From Pestalotiopsis fici W106-1 (Eukaryota > Ascomycota > Sordariomycetes > Amphisphaeriales > Sporocadaceae), in assembly GCF_000516985.1 (NCBI RefSeq), contig NW_006917091.1:1626977-1690976 (forward strand): a stretch of 64,000 bases of DNA, given 5' to 3'. A program made the position numbers and the translations under genes. Within the stretch, counting starts at the first letter, position 1, and the number at the start of each line of letters is the position of its first letter. Under the pieces are notes generated by a model. It was not told where the DNA came from, searched no databases, and was given only the letters and a program-made list of their open reading frames with translations. Below, one piece after another: positions 1 through 11,817 of this stretch.

Positions 1-329
1 TCGAGATTTCGAATTCCGTCATGAGGGAAGTGTGCGCAGGACTGATGATTGAGGTGCCGAGGGAGCTGTTGAGCCGAGTTTTTAGTATGCTCCGTCATGA
101 TAGTGAAGAGTGGAAGAAAATTATTTGCTTACCAGGTGAATGCAATCGACATGATGGTCATAAGCTGTACATATTTCTTTGCCTTTGGCCAATTGTAAGG
201 GTTATGCCTATCATTCTTCCATTCCAGGTCCGAGGTTCCACCTGGGTTGATGTTGGACTCGACGTCATGAGCGACATTGCCTTCATTCGAGGTGTCACCT
301 GCCGGACGCTCCTTTTCTTGTGCGTCCAT
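1..329 (-). CDS. DHA1-type MFS transporter, N-terminal part (cut by window edge)
   Basis: Partial gene running off the left edge. Exon 1 is 329..133 and exon 2 is 65..1. The intron has donor GTAAGC at 132 and acceptor ACAG ending at 66; the joined frame reads ..SIAFTCSLGTSIISPAHTSLM.. . The cytosolic N-terminus carries a PYNWPKAKK box followed by the first membrane segment, the usual start of fungal multidrug DHA1 transporters (proton antiporters of the plasma membrane). ATG 329 is preferred over ATG 347 because it has A at -3 and G at +4. Substrate cannot be inferred from this fragment. Family assignment rests on the short N-terminal signature only. Confidence 0.65.
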
Positions 330-1740
330 GATTGCTGATACTACCATGTGTTGTCTTTGTGATGGCAAATGTATCCGCCGAGACGAAGGAAGATATAGAT
401 ACTAGGTGCCCCTGAAGATTATATACTGCGCATGTCAATCCACGAACTGCACGGGGTCGCCTCAATTTGTAAGGATTGGAGAGTCGATATTGCGTGCTCT
501 AGTCCAAGGCCAGAAAAGGACAAGGCTCGCGGTTCGAATGAATGTATAAAAGCCGTGTCGTGGTTCCTAAATAGTCTGATGATAAGACGAACAAGTGTTA
601 GTGACCTTGATAATCATAACATGATGAGTCAGGCTAAGGTTTTCTGGTAGAACATGTAGTAAATTTATTTCTTGATACCCCTTATACTTCGGCCTGAGTT
701 GATTTTTCAAGCAATGTTATCAGCATCTTACACAGCACTACCGGTGCTGTTGGTTTGCCGTGTGGTGCCTTGCCTGCGCCGCACCCGTGCCGAAACCGAT
801 TAGTGAACAAACACGACGGCCGAACACGGCAAGGTTGCCGACTGGCTCAACAAGGGACGCAGACTCGCCAACCCGAGGCATTGATTCACTTAGGCGGGGT
901 CCAGCATCATGAAGATACACTGCTCCTTTATTTTTGGTGTGTGAAGCTGAGACTTTGTGATCACTCATTGTAGAATTAGTCAGTCAGACTGAAATATACC
1001 TAGTAATGGGTCAATTTGATCCCTTGTGCTCTACTAGATCTCGCAAGTGTGATTAGGTATCAATTTCATTCAAGGATAGGCTTTGTTTCGGCAAATGACC
1101 AACAACTGTCAGCACTGTATTCGGTCAAGGTTCCAAAGATAATGCATGTTTGGCATGCAGAAATGAAGATCGCGATGGTCCCTGCTAATGCACAATCTGT
1201 CACCCGCGGCTCAATGTAGATACATCACCAACAATGTCTTTGTAGATTTAATTCTGAATATCATGGATTGTAATTTGCAATCTCTACCATATAAAATAGC
1301 AGGAGCACTCACAGCAATGAGTGGCTCGATTATTCTTCAGGTTTTTTTTTTCTTCTTCTGTTTATTTCCTGAGAACTAACCAAACGATGCTAACACTATT
1401 TCAACATAGAACTGATGCAAACTACCAGTCTAGATTATATGCGGCACCTTAAGTCCTATCCGACTACAGAGTATCAGAAATAAATGATCAGTGATACATT
1501 TGCTTCTTGCTTACAAAGAGATGCGTATGGTCGAGAGAGAAGGGCGCCGGAATTAATGCCGGACAGGGATCCACAGCGAACGGAAAGGCGCGCGTGCAAG
1601 GTGCGACGTCACCGCAATCGGCGGAATTTTTCAGCAACCTCTTGGATAGCTTGCAGCGGCTCATTTGCAGTCAAGCTTCCCTCTACCCGCAGCTCCTAGA
1701 AACGTTTCGACGCGCAACTGGCCAGCAGCGATGCCCGGCC
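330..1740. other. Intergenic, divergent promoter region
   Basis: About 1.4 kb between the MFS fragment and the BCS1 gene. Small ORFs on both strands show no recognisable domain. The 234 bases just upstream of the BCS1 start (1507-1740) are open in the same frame but contain no in-frame ATG and read as low-complexity residues unlike the family, so I treat them as leader. Confidence 0.6.
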
Positions 1741-3096
1741 ATGTCTGAAGCTTCGCCAACAACCTCGCTCCTCAATCTCAATGCCTTGCTTGACAACCCA
1801 GTCTTTGCTGGAGGCTTCGGCCTGGCGTCGCTCGGCGCGGCGCTGGCCATGGCCCGCAAAGGCGCGATTGCAAGTGCCGGCATGATCAGGAGGCGGCTCA
1901 TTGTCAATGTCGAAATCAGCAAAAAGGACCCAGCATACCCCTGGATTCTTGCATGGCTCTCGCAGCCGCGCGAGTACACGTCGTTTCTCGAGAAGCGACT
2001 GACGCGAATCAACAAGCTCGCCGTGACGACTGCAACCACGACGACACCCAATGGCCCGACTCGTGCCAGCTTCTTTCTACAGCCCGGCTATGGCAGACAC
2101 ATTGTCAAACACAAACATGCCTACATCTCCGTGAACAGGGAGAAGCAGTCGACCTCGAACCTTAACACTGGCGAGCCCCACGAGACCGTCGAGCTCACGA
2201 CGCTATATGCGCATCGCCACATTTTCGAGGACATCTTCACCGAGGCGCGTGAGATTGCGATGCAGGCCAATGAGGGAAAGACCACGGTATATTCTGTCCG
2301 CAATTTTGACTGGGTACCCCTCGGCGAGCCCAAGAGGAAGCGGCCGCTGTCCAGCGTGGTCCTGGATGAGGGCATCAAGGAAGGCATCGTTGGTGATGTC
2401 AAGGATTTCTTGGAAAGACAACAGTGGTATATCAATAGGGGAATCCCATACCGAAGAGGCTATCTGCTACACGGACCGCCAGGAAGCGGAAAGAGTTCTT
2501 TTATTCAGGCACTGGCAGGAGAGCTTGATTACAGTGTGGCCATGGTCAATCTAAGCGAACTCGGCGTCACTGATGACAAGCTTGCGTTCTTGCTCACCAA
2601 ACTCCCGGAGAGGACAATATTGCTACTCGAGGATGTCGACTCGGCCTTTATCAACCGTACCAAGCGTGGCTCCGATGGTTACAACGGCCCCACGGTCACA
2701 TTCTCTGGCTTGTTGAATGCCTTGGACGGTTTGTCGGCCAGCGAGGAGCGGATTGCTTTCCTGACCACAAATCACATTGAGCTTTTGGATCCGGCCCTGA
2801 TACGACCAGGTCGTGTAGATATGCTGATACGGATCGGGGAGGCAACTCGGCTTCAGGCAGCCCATATGTGGGATAACTTTTATGGCGATGTCGATCAGGA
2901 TGGTACAGGAAGAGAGCGTTTTCTGGCCAAACTGGATGCACTTGGACTGTTTGCCGAGGCCAAAGATGGAGAGCAGCCTCAGAGGACATCTACGGCTGCC
3001 ATCCAAGGTCTTTTCCTATTCCACAAGGAAAATATGGAAGGCTCCATCAGCATGGCCGACGCGCTCATCCCACAAAAGTTCGAGGCCGAGCCTTGA
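1741..3096 (+). CDS. bcs1: Mitochondrial chaperone BCS1-like AAA ATPase
   Basis: Single-exon gene of 451 aa. BCS1 sits in the mitochondrial inner membrane and translocates the folded Rieske iron-sulfur protein during assembly of respiratory complex III. Visible order: a hydrophobic N-terminal segment (about residues 20-50), the BCS1-specific region with the family stretch NVEISKKDPAYPWILAWL, Walker A GPPGSGKSS near residue 245, Walker B ILLLEDVDSA near 293-302, a sensor region FLTTNHI, and the arginine-finger-type RPGRVDM segment. Length matches fungal BCS1. The start at 1741 is the first ATG of the open frame and gives the usual short N-terminus. Fungi have several BCS1-like paralogues, but the complete N-terminal BCS1 domain favours the true mitochondrial type. 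Confidence 0.9.
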   Translation: MSEASPTTSLLNLNALLDNPVFAGGFGLASLGAALAMARKGAIASAGMIRRRLIVNVEISKKDPAYPWILAWLSQPREYTSFLEKRLTRINKLAVTTATTTTPNGPTRASFFLQPGYGRHIVKHKHAYISVNREKQSTSNLNTGEPHETVELTTLYAHRHIFEDIFTEAREIAMQANEGKTTVYSVRNFDWVPLGEPKRKRPLSSVVLDEGIKEGIVGDVKDFLERQQWYINRGIPYRRGYLLHGPPGSGKSSFIQALAGELDYSVAMVNLSELGVTDDKLAFLLTKLPERTILLLEDVDSAFINRTKRGSDGYNGPTVTFSGLLNALDGLSASEERIAFLTTNHIELLDPALIRPGRVDMLIRIGEATRLQAAHMWDNFYGDVDQDGTGRERFLAKLDALGLFAEAKDGEQPQRTSTAAIQGLFLFHKENMEGSISMADALIPQKFEAEP

Positions 3097-3418
3097 TGTT
3101 GTATGACATATAAAATCCAATTTTGGCGCAAACCCGCGATTGGTGCTATTCATTGACGGATTTTTGCTCCCGATGGACTTGAGAAAATCACTGTACTATA
3201 CCAAGAGATACCCACTCGGTCTTCATGTTAATATATGGAGCAAATTGTACAACATGTAAACACATCTCATGATGCTATGATTGTAGCATTTCGGTTGCAC
3301 GAGATCCAACGGTCTAATTTGGAGATTGGTCATGAACGTCCTGTGTCTTGAGGCCTGGGTGGAACTTGAGTACTTTTACCCTTGTTGACATGAGGTACTA
3401 CATCTAGGTCCGATGGTT
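3097..3418. other. Short intergenic stretch
   Basis: 3' flank of the BCS1 gene up to the retrotransposon target site. No ORF or motif of note. Base composition is normal here and changes abruptly inside the left LTR. Confidence 0.6.
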
Positions 3419-3423
3419 CTTAT
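3419..3423. repeat. 5-bp target-site duplication, left copy (CTTAT)
   Basis: CTTAT directly precedes the left LTR and is repeated directly after the right LTR at 8808-8812. A 5-bp duplication is standard for integrase-mediated insertion of LTR elements. Confidence 0.9.
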
Positions 3424-3629
3424 TGTGGAAAGTTGACTTTAACTAAAGTAATGGGTACAACTCTCGTTTTAACGGATAAAAGCATCAGACCCCGGGATCT
3501 CCGGCTTAACGGCTATTTCCGATAAGCTGTGGGAGGCAATTAGGTTTTGTGCATTTTATTTAATTAAACCTATATAGCTAGATCCGTTTATTTATATTAA
3601 ATATATTAAATCCCTATTAATTTCCTATA
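3424..3629 (+). repeat. Left LTR (206 bp)
   Basis: Begins TG and ends in a mutated TA (CA in the right copy). Aligned to the right LTR, its outer half keeps G and C, while its inner half shows a run of C-to-T changes (CCA to CTA, ACA to ATA, ACT to ATT, TCA to TTA). Confidence 0.93.
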
Positions 3630-3640
3630 TAATAGCACTA
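3630..3640 (+). other. Degraded primer-binding site (initiator tRNA-Met type)
   Basis: The 11 bases after the left LTR read TAATAGCACTA. With three G-to-A transitions reversed this matches TGGTAGCGCTA, the complement of the 3' end of fungal initiator tRNA-Met, the usual primer of Copia elements. Assignment is inference from a mutated site. Confidence 0.6.
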
Positions 3641-6600
3641 TAATTAATATAAAAAATATTACGAATAGCTTTTTTTATTATAATATAGCATTTGGCATTA
3701 AAGGTTATTTAGAATTTTATATTGCTAGTTAAGGCACTTTAATTAAAAATAATTAAAGCGTTATAATAATTGCTTAGGCGATCGCTAATAAGGCTGGCTA
3801 AAGCGCTATAAAATATATAATTATAGCGGGTGCTATAAAAGCTATAGCTAAAAATATAAAATAAGCAGCCGCTAATATAATTAATTATAATATATTAAAG
3901 CAAATTTTAATTATATTAATTCTTCGCTTAAAAGATTTTAAATTTAAAATCGATAAATTAAAATTTTTAGCAAGAACCTTTAATTATCGCGTTTATATAG
4001 CATTGCTTAAGCTTAATAAATAGGCCGTTAAATAGATCGCAAAAACCCCTATTTACCTTTTAAATAAAAAGCTTATTATTATTATAATTTTAGCTATAAT
4101 TAACGATAGGACGCTATTAATAATTATAAAATATTATTTAATAAGCATAAAAATAAAAAATGCTTTCCGCCGTTAATTTAATTTTATTATTATCGAAAAA
4201 AGATAAAAATTATTAAAAAAATTGCATAAATTCGATTATAATAATAAAAACCTAGCTAAATTTAATACCGAATAAAATTATTATATATAAAAAAGCTATA
4301 ATGCTAATAATTAACGCTTTATTTTAAATAATTAAATTTAATTATATTTAAGAGCTATTAAAAATAAGGCTTTAAAGTAAATAAAACGAAAAAAAAATTA
4401 ATTAGCTATCCTCCTAAAAGGCGTTATACTAGGACTTATATAATTTTAGCAATTTTTTATAATTAAATTTATAAGCAAAATAGCAATTAATAATAAAAAT
4501 AACGCTAATTTACTATTTATTAATGGCAACGGTTAAATTAACGGCGAATATTAGTATTATAGTAAAAAAGGTTATCGGCGAATTAATTGCAAATCCAAAA
4601 AACGCGATAAAAAAGCTGCAAACGAATAAAATTCTAATTCTACGCAATTAATATAATTATTTACGTAATTAAACGCAATTATGCGATTAAGCGCAAATAA
4701 AAACAGTTACTATAGGCGCGGTACGGGTCGTAGCCGGGGCCGGGGAGGCGCGTTTGCAGGTGTATTCCGGGGCTTTTAATAATTATTATTAATTATAATA
4801 AATAATAATTCCTTTTACTAATTTAAAAGCGTTAAAATTATAAAACTTTTTAATTAGGATAAAAATTAAAAAAAATAAAAAATAATTTATAATTACTATA
4901 TACGGGTCGCTTCCGGCGCAATTAAATAATTATAAGCTACGCTTAATAATAAGCGCTATAAACCTGTTAAATAATATAATTTATATATATAAAATAAAAC
5001 GAACCATTATAATTTCCTTATTTTAATAGCTACCTAAGCGTTAGATTTGCGTAAACGATAGCTATTAAATATAAGCGTTAATATTTATATTATAAACGAT
5101 AAAGCTAATTTTATCGCTGGATTAGTTATTAAACTAAATAAATATAATCGGTTACCTATTATAATTAGGAACGGTATAATATATTTAATAAAATATAGCT
5201 AAATATTAATTATATAGCGTAGCTTTAAAGGCGAGCGCTAGAAATTAACGCTTAAAAAATATTATTATATTAAAAATTTCTTATTAAAAGTAATTTTTAA
5301 TAATAAATTATATAAGGCTAAATTTAAAATTTATAATAATTTTATTAAAACGCCTAATAATAAAATGTTAATTATTATTAATATAATTAAAAAAAGGTGG
5401 TTTTTATAGCTATATAGGCAAAAGGAATTACTTTATATATAAGCTTTAATAGCATTAAACGGATTAATAAAGCCGTTAATTAAATAAATAACTTTATAGC
5501 ATCGTCGATTAGGTTATCTAAATAAAAAACGTTTAATTAAAACGATTAAAGCTATTAAGGGCATTAATCTAAATCTAAATAGCATTTTTATATTAATATG
5601 CGATATATATAATAAAGCTAAGAGTATTCGGATCGATTTAATAAATTTAATGCGCATTTGCGCAAATTTCGCGGCGATTTTATTATAAGCTAATATTAAA
5701 AAAATTAAACCTATTAATTTAAATAATAATCGTTATTTTGCATTAATTAAATGCCGCAAAATTATAAAATTATATTTTATCGATATTTTATTTAAAAAAA
5801 TTTTATAAAGCGATTTTTTTAAATATATCGCTTAGCTATAATACGAGCTCGGGAAAAAAAAGCGCTAAATTAAAGCAATTCGCATTAATAAAATTAATAA
5901 TTTTAACGGTGGCTTTTTTAATAATTACGCATAATAAAAAGGTATCGAATTAATTATATTAATACCGAATAATTAATATTAAAACGATACCGTTAAACGC
6001 GCGATTAAGGTATTATAAAATAATACGTGCGTTATTTATATTTAAATAAATATTTTTACGGTATTTTAGGATAAAATTTATAAAATATAAATTATCGTTT
6101 TAAACCGTATAATACCTATTAAAAAAGAATTAATTACTCTTTAATAACGCTAAAAAAATAACTTCTAGCTATAAAATATATTTAATCGCTTATTAATTAA
6201 ACACTTTAAAATCCTTAAATCGCGTATTTTTATATATATTTTAAAAAAAAAACAAAATACAAACTAAAAAATTATAGGCAAAAGCGCTAAAAGGCATATT
6301 TATAAATTACGCTAAGGAATACCTATACGAGGTATATATATTAAATATAATACGCTTTATTATAACTTTTTATATTATATTTTATAAAAACCTTAATAAA
6401 GGCGCTAATTAGCCCGATCCGTTAAAAATAATTAAATCACTCCCGTAACACGTTTAAAATAAGCTGCAATATAAGATTTTAAAGCTAACTTACTATATAA
6501 AACCTTATAATCCGAATATAGCTAAAAAATAAAAATAAAAGGCGCGGCGATTTAAAGCCGGTTTCCTTTAAATATATATAACTATACGGCAAAATATAAT

Positions 6601-8601
6601 TAAATATACTATAATATATATAAATAATAGTTATAATTATGCTATAATACGTTAAAGCTTAAATGGGTATGCCTACGTATATATAAATATAACCATAAAA
6701 AATAATTACTACGCTTTAATTATTTTACGGGACTATAATTAAGACGATAAAAAAGATCCAAGCTTTAAAAATACGCTATTAATTGCGCTAAATAAAGGCT
6801 TATATAATTATCCATTATTAATTAATAATAATTTATTCGAATAAATATAAAACGAATATTTAATGCTAATTATTAAATATAACCTTAATTTATTATCGAT
6901 TAATTAAGCAAAAAATATACAAAAATGGCTTAATTAGCAATAAGCTATAATAAAAAAAATTATTAAGCTATTTAAAAAAGGAACGTTCGAATTCCTCGAT
7001 TATAATAACTTTAAATTAAAGCAAAAGCTATTAATTAAATTTAAATAAATATATAAAACTAAATATAATTTTACCGGTAATATAAATAAATAAAAGGCAC
7101 GCCTTATAATTTAGGGCTTTATTTAAACCCTCGGAATTAATTATAAGGAAATTTTTGCTAATATAGCTAAATAAATAAGCATCCGCGTTTTAATCGTAAT
7201 AGCTATAATTAAAGGTTAAAAAATCTTTTAAATCGATTTTATTATAGCCTATTTATTAGGCCGGCTTAATAAAAAAATCTATATACGCTAATTCTTATAC
7301 TTAAGTAAATTTATATTTTAATACCTTAATATTATATAATAATATAATTATATTTTTAGTAATATAATTAGGCTATTACGCCCTTTATACGGCTTAAAGC
7401 AAAGCGGCTTCGAATAGCAACAAAAAATCAGGGAGAAACTAAAAAAGCTAGGCTTTATAAAATTAAAAACCGATAATATTATTTACTAAAATAAAGCTAA
7501 TAAAACGGTATTAACTTTTTATATAAACGATTTTATAATTATATATACGAATACTAAAGCTATCGAAAAATTAATTTAATAGCTAAATAAATAATTAAAA
7601 TTATAATACCTAAATACCGCTAAATAATATTTAAAAATACGTATTATTTAAAAGGAAAATAATAATATTATATTATTATAAAATAAATATTTAAATTAAA
7701 TATTTAAAAAACTCGGATGCTAAAATATTAAAAATACTATTATTCTTATTAATCCGGGATTAATAATAATAATTTATAAATTTAAAGGCTACGTTAATTA
7801 GGAATCTAAAAATTAATATTTTAAAAAGCTCGGGAAAACGAATTACGCTATAATTAAATTACGCGCAAATATAGCATATTTTAATAAAATATAAATTCGC
7901 TTTATAAATAACCCGTTTCCTAATTATATTAAGCATTTAAATAAGGTATTATAATACCTTTAAGGCACCCGTATAAAAAAATAAAATATACCCGATTTTA
8001 TCGCTATATTAAATATAAGGAATTAGGATTATATATTTATATTAACGCTAATTTTGCAAACGATAAATTAACCTTTAAATCCACGTTTAAATAGGTAACG
8101 TTTATAGCGGGCTCCTTAATAAGCTAAAATTTAAAGCTGTAAAACATAGTTATTTAATTTATTATAAAAGCTAAATATTACGCTATTAATAAAAGCGCTC
8201 GTAAAGCCGCATTTATTAGGAACTTATTAAAAAAATTAAAAATAATATTTTAAAAGGCGATTCCTTTATTAATTAATAATATAAACGCAAAAGCGTAAAT
8301 AAAAGCCCAAATTAGCATACTTATGAAAAAGCACGTTAAAAGGTATTTTTATTATATTTAATAAAAAGTTTTTGCTAGGAATATTTTAATTAAAAAAATT
8401 ATATTTACGGAAAACGCCGTTAATAAGCTTATAAAAGCGATGCGACCCAAAAACTTTAAGCATTTCGTATATTTATTAGGTATAATAAATTATAATTTAA
8501 TTATAAAAATAATTATTACTATTTAATTATAAATTATATTATAAATTATCGTAATAGGGCTTATCCTTTTATTTCGATTAAATCGCTCGTTATAAAAGGC
8601 G

Positions 8602-8807
8602 TATAAAAAGTTAACTTTAATTAAAATAATAGGTATAACTCTCGTTTTAACGGATAAAAGCATCAAACCCCGGGACCTCCGGCTTAACGGCTATTTCCGG
8701 TAGGCTGTAGGAGGCAATTAGGTCTTGTGCATTTTATTTAACTAAACCCATATAGCCAGATCCGTTCATTTATACTAAATACACTAAGTCCCCATCAATT
8801 TCCCACA
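8602..8807 (+). repeat. Right LTR (206 bp)
   Basis: Same length as the left LTR. The inner (left) end shows G-to-A changes (TGTGG in the left copy is TATAA here), while the outer end retains unmutated CCCACA. Followed immediately by the CTTAT target duplication. Confidence 0.93.
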
Positions 8808-8812
8808 CTTAT
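8808..8812. repeat. 5-bp target-site duplication, right copy (CTTAT)
   Basis: Identical to 3419-3423; fixes the exact outer boundary of the retrotransposon. Confidence 0.9.
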
Positions 8813-9379
8813 CGGCGCCACCCACAGGTGTTATCGATTTGATCTAACCAGGATGTCTGCCAGGTACTCGTAGACACATGGCTGGACAAAGTCTTCTCCG
8901 ATGAAAGATTGAGTGTTGCAAAGACAATTGGGCTTGTTCCTAACTTGAATTCTTGCCATTGGGTTCGAGATGTGACAGACCTTGTGTGAACGTGAGTGCT
9001 TGCGAGATATAGTCGCAATGTCGTGACTACAGTTATTACCTGGATAACCTTTCTACGGCTGAAATCCGAGCCTGGAACCACTGGAACCCAGCAGCCGCCT
9101 TCCCCCCCGTTTGGCGAATGAAGCAATGGCCAAGCCTAGCGCAGCTAGTGGATGCCCACTATTCCGCTCGGGACTTTTCGGTCGAACGCTTCCCACCTCT
9201 ACTTGCCGATTTGATCTAATCTTTGTTTTGCATGCGCGCTATTTGGGACCTGTGAGAATTGAGTTCCATTCCCCAAGTTACTTTCTCTCGCCGCCGATTT
9301 GACCTTTCTCGTCACCCACTCTTGCGACCCAGCATCCTATTACTCTCCTAAAGTAACCACAAAAATTTAAGTCGGCAAG
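8813..9379. promoter_or_regulatory. Upstream region of the IDH1 gene
   Basis: 567 bp between the retrotransposon and the IDH1 start. It returns to normal base composition straight after the right LTR. Pyrimidine-rich tracts at about 9285-9345 precede the start codon, as in many highly expressed fungal genes. No other gene seen. Confidence 0.45.
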
Positions 9380-10744
9380 ATGCTATCGCGAACTTCTGCT
9401 CGTGCTGCCCAGGTAAGCTCACATCACTGCCACTGCTGCTGCCGTCTACTTGCTACGGCCCAGCTCCTCCAAAGCGATGCAGGCAGGCCTTAAAAAAACT
9501 GCCGCCGTCACATGCCGGGATAAATAGCTCACGATGTTTTTTTCTGCTTTCCACAGCGCCTGGCGCGACAGGCCGCCCGCCAGCAGCCTCACATGGCTGC
9601 TCGATCATACGCCACCGTCGAGTCCGACCTCTTCAGGCCGACCAAGTTTGGCAGCAAGTACACTGTCACCCTCATCCCCGGTGATGGTATCGGTGCCGAG
9701 GTCGCCGAGAGCGTCAAGACCATCTTCAAGGCCGACAACGTCCCCATCGACTGGGAGCAGATTGATGTCACTGGTGTCGACTCTGGAACTCCTGGCAGCG
9801 CCGACGCTCTCTTCAGAGAGTCCGTCTCCTCCCTGAAGCGCAACAAGCTCGGTCTCAAGGGTATCCTGCACACTCCCATGGAGCGCTCCGGCCACTCCAG
9901 CTTCAACGTCGCCATGCGCCAGGAGCTCGACATTTACGCCTCCATTGTCCTGATCAAGAACATCCCCGGCTACGAGACTAGACACAAGAACGTTGACCTG
10001 TGCATCATCCGTGAGAACACCGAGGGAGAGTACAGCGGTCTCGAGCACCAGAGCGTGCCCGGCGTCGTTGAGTCGCTCAAGATCATCACCCACCCCAAGT
10101 CGGAGAGAATCGCCAAGTTTGCCTTTTCTTTCGCCAAGGCCAACGGCCGCAAGAAGGTTACCTGCATCCACAAGGCCAACATCATGAAGCTGGCCGATGG
10201 TCTCTTCCGCAACACCTGCAAGGAGGTCTCCCTCGAGTTCCCCGGCATCGAGTACAACGACATGATTGTCGACAACGCCAGCATGCAGTGTGTCTCCAAG
10301 CCCCAGCAGTTTGACGTCATGGTCATGCCCAACCTGTACGGTGGTATCCTGTCCAACATTGGTGCTGCCCTGGTTGGTGGCCCCGGTATCGTCCCTGGCT
10401 GCAACATGGGTCGCGATGTTGCCGTCTTTGAGCCCGGTTGCCGTCACGTCGGTCTCGACATCAAGGGCAAGGACCAGGCCAACCCTACTGCTCTGCTCCT
10501 GTCTGGCTCCATGCTCCTGCGCCACCTCGGCCTCGACGAGCACGCCAACCGCATCTCCAAGGCCGTCTACGACGTTATTGCCGAGGGGTAAGTGCAGCAA
10601 CCACCCCGTGATAGATCTTTTGTGATGAGTGTTTCTGGTAGAACTGACAATCTCTGTAGCAAGACCCGCACCCGCGACATGGGTGGTGACGCCACCACTC
10701 ACCAGTTCACCCGCTCCATCCTCGACAAATTGGAGACTCTGTAA
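9380..10744 (+). CDS. idh1: NAD-dependent isocitrate dehydrogenase subunit 1, mitochondrial
   Basis: Exons 9380..9412, 9557..10587 and 10660..10744, 382 aa. The enzyme oxidatively decarboxylates isocitrate to 2-oxoglutarate in the TCA cycle as an IDH1/IDH2 hetero-oligomer in the matrix; subunit 1 is the AMP-binding regulatory partner in yeast. Exon 1 codes an Arg/Ala/Ser-rich presequence start (MLSRTSARAAQ) and intron 1 splits the presequence. Then come the family signatures IPGDGIGAEV, the RENTEGEYSG substrate loop, and PNLYGGILSNIGAALVGGPG. The segment VVESLKIITHPKSERIAKFA is characteristic of subunit 1. Exon 2 ends GAGGG before GTAAGT and joins C-AAG, giving EGKTRTRDMGG. Length and splice junctions fit. 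Very GC-biased third positions suggest high expression. Confidence 0.96.
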
Positions 10745-11817
10745 ATCACGGCTACGACCACCCGACAATCCTGAAAAATTTATACCACCCGCATGCGAAT
10801 CTTTCCATACGCGATTTTCTTATAGATCAAGATGTTATCCGGCGAACGGGGATGATTAGCATGAGTGCATGGAGTCTAGGGCATCATAATGACGACGACT
10901 TCCGACTTGTACTGTAGGTAGATAGGATACGATAATCCAGTTGCTGACCTTGATTTTGTACCATTGATGGCCCCAAGATGTTTTTATGATGTGACGCGGT
11001 TTGAGTGGTCCATGGGCTGTCGGTGGGTTGAAACAGCATACTTATTGACTTGGACGTGTGGGATGGTCGCCTTCTACGAGGCAAACTGATCACGTCTACA
11101 CGTGCTTTCATGAGAGGAGCAAAGGCAATCCGCAGGAAAGTCGACGACCCGCCCACACGATTCATGGGGCGAGTAAGGTGTCTCTGGTGCCAACATATGT
11201 ATCCCCATCTGCAGAATACCATGGCAACGGGGAGACACTGGGCTGAAATGAATTAAGCGGCAATTTCGAGGACACTTGGCAACAAGCGATTGTGCTGCAC
11301 TCCAGTTGCTCTCGACATGACACCGAATTGCACGACAGAATGATACCAAGTGGGGGGCAAAGTATTGGACGACCGATTGAACAATTGTGGCCACGAGGGA
11401 ACATTGTAGGTTTCATATACAAAATGAACCAAATGATACACGGGTTGCCAATGTACGAGCATCAAGCAATTCAGGTGTTTGCAAAGTGGGTCGGTATACT
11501 CAAATACATATATGCATGCAACTTGGTGTTGCATCTACATCAATGCCAGGGCCCCGTACCATGACCCGGAAATAGTAAGTTTAATTCCTCAGAGTGCCCC
11601 CAAAATGATGACTTGCAATTGAGACATGATTTGCATTGCACTGCATCGCACCGCAGCCTCGGCAGTAAGTGTTATGCGGGGAAACGGCAGGGTTATAAGT
11701 GAGGGGATCGCGCTGAGAGGCTGACCTCTGGAAGAAGACGACCGTTTCAAAGTGTTGGTGAAGTTACCAGAAGAATTCGATTTTCTACAGACGACGAGTA
11801 CATAGAGCTTATCAAAA
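10745..11817. other. Intergenic region
   Basis: About 1.1 kb between IDH1 and the acyl-CoA synthetase. Overlapping small ORFs on both strands have no domain signature. It presumably holds the IDH1 3' UTR and the promoter of the downstream gene. Confidence 0.5.

Larger units (their letters stand above)
3424..8807 (+). mobile_element. Complete Ty1/Copia LTR retrotransposon, inactivated by RIP-like mutation
   Basis: A 5384-bp element with 206-bp LTRs, a 5-bp target duplication (CTTAT) and a primer-binding site next to the left LTR. The interior is extremely AT-rich and full of stops. Surviving Copia reverse-transcriptase landmarks lie in one frame on the plus strand: a GLKQ-type box at about 7385-7405, followed at 7417 by a stop (TAG) where the family has Trp, and a decayed catalytic box at 7520-7531 that fits Y-V-D-D after G-to-A changes. 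A decayed RNase H motif lies near 8044-8064. The order and the YVDD-type box indicate Copia rather than Gypsy. No intact ORF remains, so the element cannot move by itself. It separates BCS1 from IDH1 without interrupting either. Confidence 0.93.

Noticed and set aside
1507..1740. N-terminal extension of BCS1
   Set aside because: Open frame but no ATG, and the residues do not resemble the family N-terminus.
3640..8600. Mitochondrial DNA insertion as the source of the AT-rich block
   Set aside because: Precise LTRs, target duplication and Copia reverse-transcriptase landmarks show a mutated retroelement instead.
9605..10768. 387-codon minus-strand ORF
   Set aside because: Antisense shadow of IDH1, Val/Leu/Asp-rich mirror composition and no domain.
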